Of a stretch of 30,508 nt of DNA, positions 26,291 to 30,508 are shown one piece after another. Under the pieces are notes generated by a model that was not told where the DNA came from, made no database searches, and saw nothing but the letters and a program-made list of their open reading frames with translations. Source of the DNA: JAXDLK01 sp034666665 (GTDB taxonomy: Bacteria > Desulfobacterota > Binatia > JACPRU01); NCBI GenBank assembly GCA_034666665.1, contig JAXDLK010000232.1, positions 1 through 30,508 of the forward strand, written 5' to 3'. Both the position numbers and the translations under genes were made by a program. Each line of letters opens with the position of its first letter. Position 1 is the stretch's first letter.

Positions 26291-27511
26291 ATGCCCGTTT
26301 ACGCATACAGCGGTCTCAGCCCGCAGGGAAAATCCGTCAGCGGCATCGTCGACGCGGAGAACCCGCGCGTCGCGCGCCAGAAGCTCCGCAAGAGCGGCGT
26401 CTATCCGACGGCGCTGAACGAGACCGAGGGCGCGCAGTCACGGCGCGAGGGCCCAACGATCCGGCGCTCGTTCGAGCGCGTCAATCCGCAGGACCTGGCC
26501 GTGATGACCCGGCAGCTCTCGACGCTCGTCGGGGCGGGACTGCCGCTCGTCGAGTCGATCGGCGCGCTGGTCGAGCAGGTCGACAGCGACCGGCTGAAGC
26601 GGATTCTTTCCCACATCCGCGAGCTCGTGACCGAAGGGACGTCGCTCGCGGACGCGCTCGGGCAGCATCCGCGGGTGTTCGGCGACCTGTACGTGAACAT
26701 GGTGCGCGCCGGCGAGGCGAGCGGCGCGCTCGACGTGGTGCTCCTTCGCCTCGCGGACTACACGGAGGCCACGGCGCGGCTGCGGAGCAAGGTGCGGAAG
26801 GCGCTCACCTATCCCATCTTCATGGTCGTGGTCGGTACGCTGATCCTGTTCTTCCTGCTCACCTACGTGGTCCCGAAGGTGACGCGCATCTTCACGGACA
26901 CCAAGCAGGTGCTGCCGCTGGCGACGCGGATCCTGATCGGCACGAGCAACTTTCTCGCGGAGTGGTGGTGGCTGTTCCTCGCCGGGGCGGTGCTCGCCGG
27001 GGTCGGGCTCCGCGCCTATGCGCGGACGCCGTCCGGCAGAATCGTCAGCGACCGCTGGAAGCTCCGCGCACCGGTCTTCGGCAAGCTCGCGCAGAAGATC
27101 GCCGTCGCCCGGTTCGCGCGCACGCTGTCGACGCTCCTCAGGAGCGGCATCGGGCTCCTGCCCTCGCTCGACATCGTCAAGAACATCGTCGACAACCGGA
27201 TCGTCTTCCAGGCGATCGAGGATGCGCGCGACGCGATCCGCGAGGGTCAGCCGATCGCGCCGCCGCTGAAACGGAGCGGCATCTTTCCGCCCCTGATGAC
27301 GCACATGATCGCCGTCGGCGAGAGGAGCGGACAGCTGGAGGACATGCTGGCGAAAGCCGCCGATGGCTACGAGGACGAGGTCGACACCACCGTGTCGACG
27401 CTGACGACGCTCCTCGAGCCGATCATGATCCTCGTCATGGGCGCGACGGTACTCTTCATCGTGCTCGCGATCCTGCTACCGATCTTCCAGATGAGCCAGA
27501 TCGTACATTGA
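26291..27511 (+). CDS. gspF: Type II secretion platform protein GspF
   Basis: The 406-residue product is the polytopic inner-membrane platform protein. MPVYAYSGLSPQGKSVSG at the N-terminus is the diagnostic start. Two homologous cytoplasmic helical domains each contain the family box, such as LSTLVGAGLPLVESI and LSTLLRSGIGLLPSLDIV. The membrane segments are IFMVVVGTLILFFLLTYVVP, a Trp-rich one near 220-240 (WWWLFLAGAVLAGVG) and the C-terminal MILVMGATVLFIVLAILLPI. The ATG at 26291 lies 12 nt after the gspE stop. It presumably contacts GspE and GspL. Confidence 0.96.
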   Translation: MPVYAYSGLSPQGKSVSGIVDAENPRVARQKLRKSGVYPTALNETEGAQSRREGPTIRRSFERVNPQDLAVMTRQLSTLVGAGLPLVESIGALVEQVDSDRLKRILSHIRELVTEGTSLADALGQHPRVFGDLYVNMVRAGEASGALDVVLLRLADYTEATARLRSKVRKALTYPIFMVVVGTLILFFLLTYVVPKVTRIFTDTKQVLPLATRILIGTSNFLAEWWWLFLAGAVLAGVGLRAYARTPSGRIVSDRWKLRAPVFGKLAQKIAVARFARTLSTLLRSGIGLLPSLDIVKNIVDNRIVFQAIEDARDAIREGQPIAPPLKRSGIFPPLMTHMIAVGERSGQLEDMLAKAADGYEDEVDTTVSTLTTLLEPIMILVMGATVLFIVLAILLPIFQMSQIVH

Positions 27512-27694
27512 GGAGGGGACCTTGCGGCGGGAGTGGCCACATAGCCCCGAGAGCAGCGGCGCTTCGCCGATTCACGCCGCAGAATCCCCTCGCCTGCCAG
27601 ACGTTGAATCGAGAGCCGTCGTGAAACGTCCAACCGACATCCGCCGCGGACGCCCGGCGAACGCCAGGAAGCTTCCCGGTGCGGAGGAACACCC
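27512..27694 (+). other. Non-coding or weakly coding gap between gspF and gspG
   Basis: This 183-nt gap is the longest break inside the gsp operon and could hold the leader or a promoter for the abundant major pseudopilin, but I cannot point to a convincing -35/-10 pair. A 58-codon frame (TTG 27522 to TGA 27696-27698) starts after an AGGAGGGG sequence and ends in an ATGA overlap with gspG. Its Arg/Pro-rich product and lower third-position GC than its neighbours make it more likely a chance frame than a gene. Confidence 0.4.
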
Positions 27695-28132
27695 ATGAAA
27701 TCATCGAGTTATCGCTCCGCCGGATTCACGCTCGTCGAGATCCTGGTGGTCGTCTTCATCATCGGGCTGCTCGCCACGATCGTCGGCGTCAACGTGATCG
27801 GCAAGACCGACGACGCCCGCCTGACCAAGGCGAAGGCCGATCTGAAGCAGCTCGACCAGGCGCTTCATCTGTACAAGCTCGACAACGGCATCTATCCGAC
27901 GACCGACCAGGGGATCGCCGCCTTGATCCAGAAGCCTTCGGGCGGCCCCCAGCCGAAGAAGTATCCGCCCGACGGATATCTGAGCCAGTCGAAGGTCCCG
28001 GAGGATCCGTGGGGGGCGCCGTACGTGTACATCAGCGACGGCCGCACCTACATGTTGAAATCGCTCGGCGCGGACGGAGAGCAGGGGGGCGAGAGCTACG
28101 CCGCGGACATCGACAGCCGCGACGTGGGTTGA
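27695..28132 (+). CDS. gspG: Type II secretion major pseudopilin GspG
   Basis: The 145-residue product builds the pseudopilus shaft. The prepilin leader MKSSSYRSAG is cut before Phe11, which would be N-methylated by GspO. Glu at +5 is present (FTLVE), followed by the hydrophobic helix ILVVVFIIGLLATIVGVNVI. The globular part has the family features LKQLDQALHLYKLDNGIYPT and the calcium-binding loop near the end, LGADGEQGGESYAADI. The ATG at 27695 has a GGAGG site 7 nt upstream. Its end overlaps the TTG start of gspH by 4 nt. Confidence 0.97.
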   Translation: MKSSSYRSAGFTLVEILVVVFIIGLLATIVGVNVIGKTDDARLTKAKADLKQLDQALHLYKLDNGIYPTTDQGIAALIQKPSGGPQPKKYPPDGYLSQSKVPEDPWGAPYVYISDGRTYMLKSLGADGEQGGESYAADIDSRDVG

Positions 28133-28695
28133 CGGAATTGCGCGCCGGCGACGGCCGGCTCCGCGGCGCTCGCTCCGACCGCGGCTTCACGCTGATCGAG
28201 CTCACGATCGTCGTCTTCATCATCGCGATCGTCGCCGGCATTGCGATCCCGCGCTTGCGTGACGTGACGGGGGTCGAGCTGACGTCGACCACCCGTCGTC
28301 TCTCGAACACCGTGCGCTATCTCTACGAGGAGGCCGCGCTCCGCGGTCTGCCCTACGCCTTGGTGTTCGATCTCGATTCGCAGACCTACTGGGTGAGCAA
28401 GCTCGATTCCGAGACCGGCGAATACGTCGAGGACGATTCGCTGCTGTCGCGCAAGGTCACGCTCCCGGACGGCGTGCGCGTCGTCGACGTGATCCTGCCG
28501 GTGGCCGGGAAGGTGGCGGCCGGGATCGCCCCGACACACTTCTACCCGGAAGGGTTCGCCGACGAGAGCGTCGTCCATCTCGCCGACGAGCGGGATCATG
28601 CCTACACGCTGCGGATCGACCCGGTTCGCGGCCGCGGCGAGGTGTACGACGGATACAAGGAGTTCGAGATCACACGGACCAAGGAGGGCTCATGA
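28129..28695 (+). CDS. gspH: Type II secretion minor pseudopilin GspH
   Basis: The 188-residue product has a type IV pilin-like N-terminus: leader of 19 residues ending RSDRG, cut before Phe20, then FTLIELTIVVFIIAIVAGIA with Glu at +5. The rest (VRYLYEEAALRGLPYALVFD, FYPEGFADESVVHL) fits GspH/FimT-type minor pseudopilins. The start is a TTG at 28129 that overlaps the gspG stop (TTGA); a second TTG three codons later would also serve. No ATG is available between the gspG stop and the cleavage site. It overlaps gspI by 4 nt. Confidence 0.88.
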   Translation: MTELRAGDGRLRGARSDRGFTLIELTIVVFIIAIVAGIAIPRLRDVTGVELTSTTRRLSNTVRYLYEEAALRGLPYALVFDLDSQTYWVSKLDSETGEYVEDDSLLSRKVTLPDGVRVVDVILPVAGKVAAGIAPTHFYPEGFADESVVHLADERDHAYTLRIDPVRGRGEVYDGYKEFEITRTKEGS

Positions 28696-29156
28696 ACCCG
28701 GGGGCTCGTCTGCGCCTCCCCCCCGTGGGGGTGAGGCCGACCGCGAAGCGGGCGGGTGAGAGGGTCGCTTCGTCGAAGCGAGCTTCGGTGCGCGGCTTCA
28801 CTCTCCTCGAAGTTCTCGTCGCGCTGTCGATCATCGCCACCGCGCTGGTGAGCCTGCTCTCGCTTCATGCCCGGAACATCGCGATCGCCGGCCACGACCG
28901 CAATCTCGTCCGCGCCACGTTCCTGGCGCAGGAGCTCATGACGCGGACGCTCCTCGAGCAGGCGTTCCCCGATCCGACCGAGCTCCGCGGGCAGTTCGAG
29001 GAGGATCCGGAGTACGCGTGGGAATTGACGATCCTTCGCGGGCCGACGCGCGAGCTCGAGGACGAGATCCGCGAGCTGCGCGTGCGGGTCTTCTGGGACC
29101 GTGAGGAGCCGAACGCGGCCGAGCTCGTCACCCACGTCCGCAAGGCCGAAGAATGA
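28692..29156 (+). CDS. gspI: Type II secretion minor pseudopilin GspI (extended leader)
   Basis: The 154-residue product has the pseudopilin signature RGFTLLEVLVALSIIATALV with Glu at +5 and a short globular domain (LMTRTLLEQAFPDPTELRGQ, then LRVRVFWD). It is part of the GspI-J-K tip. The ATG at 28692 overlaps the gspH stop (ATGA) and has an AGGAGGG site, but it gives a 35-residue leader instead of the usual 5-15. The extra 32 codons are encoded by GC-rich, palindromic DNA resembling a REP-like repeat. A GTG at 28788 would give the normal leader MRG but lacks a clear ribosome binding site. Which start is used is unresolved. Confidence 0.88.
   Translation: MNPGARLRLPPVGVRPTAKRAGERVASSKRASVRGFTLLEVLVALSIIATALVSLLSLHARNIAIAGHDRNLVRATFLAQELMTRTLLEQAFPDPTELRGQFEEDPEYAWELTILRGPTRELEDEIRELRVRVFWDREEPNAAELVTHVRKAEE
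28699..28788. repeat. REP-like palindromic insertion within the gspI leader
   Basis: The stretch contains a perfect inverted repeat TCGCTTCG-T-CGAAGCGA (28765-28781), an overlapping one (28774-28787), and a 10-mer GGCGGGTGAG (28751-28760) that also occurs, inverted, in the intergenic repeat patch at 13766-13775. In both places TCGCTT follows the 10-mer within 4-7 nt. The match is short, so a common origin is suggestive rather than proved. Confidence 0.4.
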
Positions 29157-29992
29157 TGCGCCGGAGCCGAGGCTTCACGTTGCTCGAGATCACCATCACG
29201 CTGGCGATCCTCGGCGTGGTGCTGGTCGTGGTGTACGGCGTCTTCGCACAAACGCTCGCCTCGAAGGAGCACGTGGAAACCAAGGTCGAGCTCTCCTCGA
29301 CGGCGCGCGTCGTGCTCGACCGCATCATCCGCGACCTCGAAGGGGCCGTCGGACGTCTCGAGCTCCGGCCGGCCGCCGTGGCGGCGTCCTCCGCGGCACC
29401 GCCGCCGACACCGACGCCGGCCGCGCCCGGGGCCGCCGGGGTCGTGCCTCCGCAGTCCGCTCCCGAGCTGCTGTTCGTCGCCCGCGATCACACCGAGGGC
29501 AGCGTCCCCTTCGACGAGCTCGCCTTTTCCGCGTTCGTCCCGAGGGCGACCGGCCGCGGGACCGCGGCCACCGACCTCGCGACGATCCACTACTTCGTGG
29601 TGCCGAACGAGGAACATCCGGCTTCCCGCGCGCTCTACCGGGAGGCCCAGTCGAGCCTCGCAGGTGTGGCGTTCGACGCGGAGCGGCCGGATCCCGGTCA
29701 GACCGCGCTCTTGCTCGACCACATCGCCGGCCTCCGCTTCCGTTTCTTCGACGGCAAGGAATGGGTCGAGGAATGGGACTCCAACGACGGGCGCCGCTAC
29801 GCGAAGATGCCGCTCGGAGTGGAGATCACGCTGCTCGTGTGGAGCGATGACGAGCAGGTCGAGAGCTATCACACGGCAGTGGATCTGCCGATGGCCGCCG
29901 AGCTCGGACGTGGACCCCAGGTCGCGCGAGCGCCCGAGGAGAGCGATTTCCCCGAGAACGAGAACGAGCCCGACGATGGAGACGACGGGTGA
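29153..29992 (+). CDS. gspJ: Type II secretion minor pseudopilin GspJ
   Basis: The 279-residue product has the leader MMRRSRG, cut before Phe8, and the helix FTLLEITITLAILGVVLVVV with Glu at +5. The globular region matches GspJ (ARVVLDRIIRDLEGAVGRLE, then LRFRFFDGKEWVEEWDSND). A Pro/Ala-rich segment of about 35 residues (AVAASSAAPPPTPTPAAPGA and on) interrupts the fold near residues 75-105, and the tail is very acidic. It is longer than the E. coli homologue (about 195). Two tandem ATGs (29153, 29156) overlap the gspI stop; its own stop overlaps the gspK GTG. Confidence 0.91.
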   Translation: MMRRSRGFTLLEITITLAILGVVLVVVYGVFAQTLASKEHVETKVELSSTARVVLDRIIRDLEGAVGRLELRPAAVAASSAAPPPTPTPAAPGAAGVVPPQSAPELLFVARDHTEGSVPFDELAFSAFVPRATGRGTAATDLATIHYFVVPNEEHPASRALYREAQSSLAGVAFDAERPDPGQTALLLDHIAGLRFRFFDGKEWVEEWDSNDGRRYAKMPLGVEITLLVWSDDEQVESYHTAVDLPMAAELGRGPQVARAPEESDFPENENEPDDGDDG

Positions 29993-30508
29993 AACGCGGC
30001 GAGGAGCGCGGGATGGCGCTGCTCATCACGCTGCTCGTGGTGACGCTGCTCACGATCATCGTCGTCGAGTTCACGTACTCGACGGAGGTCGATTCCCACC
30101 TGACGCGGAACGCTCTCAGCGCAACGCAAGCGCGTTATCTCGCCCGCTCGGCCCTGGTCTTCGCCGAGATCGCTCTCCGGACGGATGCCGAGCAGAAGGC
30201 GAAGAACCCGCAGGAATTTCCGGCGGCGGAGACGCTCGCCGACACGTGGGCTCATCCGGTGCCGGTGCTGCCGATCGCCGAAGGGTTCGGCACCGCCGGC
30301 TACGCGATCGTCGACGAATCGGGGCACTTCAACCTGAACTCGCTGGCGGTCGCCGGCAACCCGCTCCAGCTCGAGATGCGTAAGCAGCTCTTCCAGGGGA
30401 TTCTCGAGGCGATCGGCCTCGATCCGAACCTTCTCTTCTCCGTCCTCGACTGGGTCGACGCCGACGACCAGACGGAGCGCGAATCCGGAGCGGAGAGCGA
30501 GTTCTATC
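29989..30508 (+). CDS. gspK: Type II secretion minor pseudopilin GspK (3' end outside window)
   Basis: The first 173 codons are present; the gene runs off the end of the window. The leader MKRGEERG is followed by MALLITLLVVTLLTIIVVEF. There is no Glu at +5, the expected GspK peculiarity that places it at the pseudopilus tip. The following part (SALSATQARYLARS-like segment, here LSATQARYLARSALVFAEIA, then YAIVDESGHFNLNSL and LDWVDADDQ) is characteristic. The GTG at 29989 overlaps the gspJ stop (GTGA). gspL, gspM and others would be expected downstream. Confidence 0.93.
   Translation, partial: MKRGEERGMALLITLLVVTLLTIIVVEFTYSTEVDSHLTRNALSATQARYLARSALVFAEIALRTDAEQKAKNPQEFPAAETLADTWAHPVPVLPIAEGFGTAGYAIVDESGHFNLNSLAVAGNPLQLEMRKQLFQGILEAIGLDPNLLFSVLDWVDADDQTERESGAESEFY

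Overview
The window is high-GC DNA (about two-thirds G+C by eye) that is almost completely coding, with no RNA genes, CRISPR array, prophage or insertion sequence that I can recognise. The gene content points to a Gram-negative bacterium of deltaproteobacterial grade (Myxococcota, Desulfobacterota or Binatota-like): a complete-looking type II secretion (T2SS) operon, an RpoH-type sigma factor, a DksA-type protein, outer-membrane-directed lipoproteins and a ctpA-xseA-M23-xseB-ispA-tlyA cluster. The phylum is an inference from gene content and style, not from a marker tree.

Region 1 (1-8.6 kb) is a mixture of single genes: a Cys-rich secreted protein (39-614) with a strong intrinsic terminator; an opposing lipoprotein (896-1666) with two EF-hand-like loops and a knottin-like six-Cys tail; a TrmI-type tRNA m1A58 methyltransferase; Lon protease; a DUF309 protein; an enoyl-CoA hydratase/isomerase; a secreted CHRD-domain protein; and a YchF-like P-loop NTPase.

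Region 2 (8.6-14.2 kb) holds an aldo/keto reductase and a heat-shock/RNA-polymerase block. dnaJ, a CbpM-like MerR-type modulator and rpoH lie head to tail on the minus strand. rpoZ is divergent from dnaJ, and a DksA/TraR zinc-finger protein is convergent with rpoZ. A small ferritin-like helical protein, a REP-like repeat patch and a low-complexity exported protein follow.

Region 3 (14.2-19.8 kb, minus strand) is a tightly packed operon read ctpA (S41 protease) - xseA - M23 peptidase - xseB - ispA - tlyA, with 4-11 nt overlaps at several junctions. It combines envelope proteolysis, exonuclease VII, isoprenoid synthesis and rRNA methylation. The 5' end of xseA looks frameshifted relative to its best start.

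Region 4 (19.9 kb to the end, plus strand) is the T2SS operon gspC-gspD-[class I methyltransferase]-gspE-gspF-gspG-gspH-gspI-gspJ-gspK (K cut by the window end). GspC and GspD form the inner-membrane/outer-membrane channel, E and F the ATPase and platform, and G-K the pseudopilus. Unusual points are a methyltransferase gene inside the operon, a long unrecognised C-terminal extension on GspD, and a repeat-like, GC-rich insertion lengthening the GspI prepilin leader. I found no convincing wholly new system. The most promising oddities are these T2SS modifications and the EF-hand/knottin lipoprotein.
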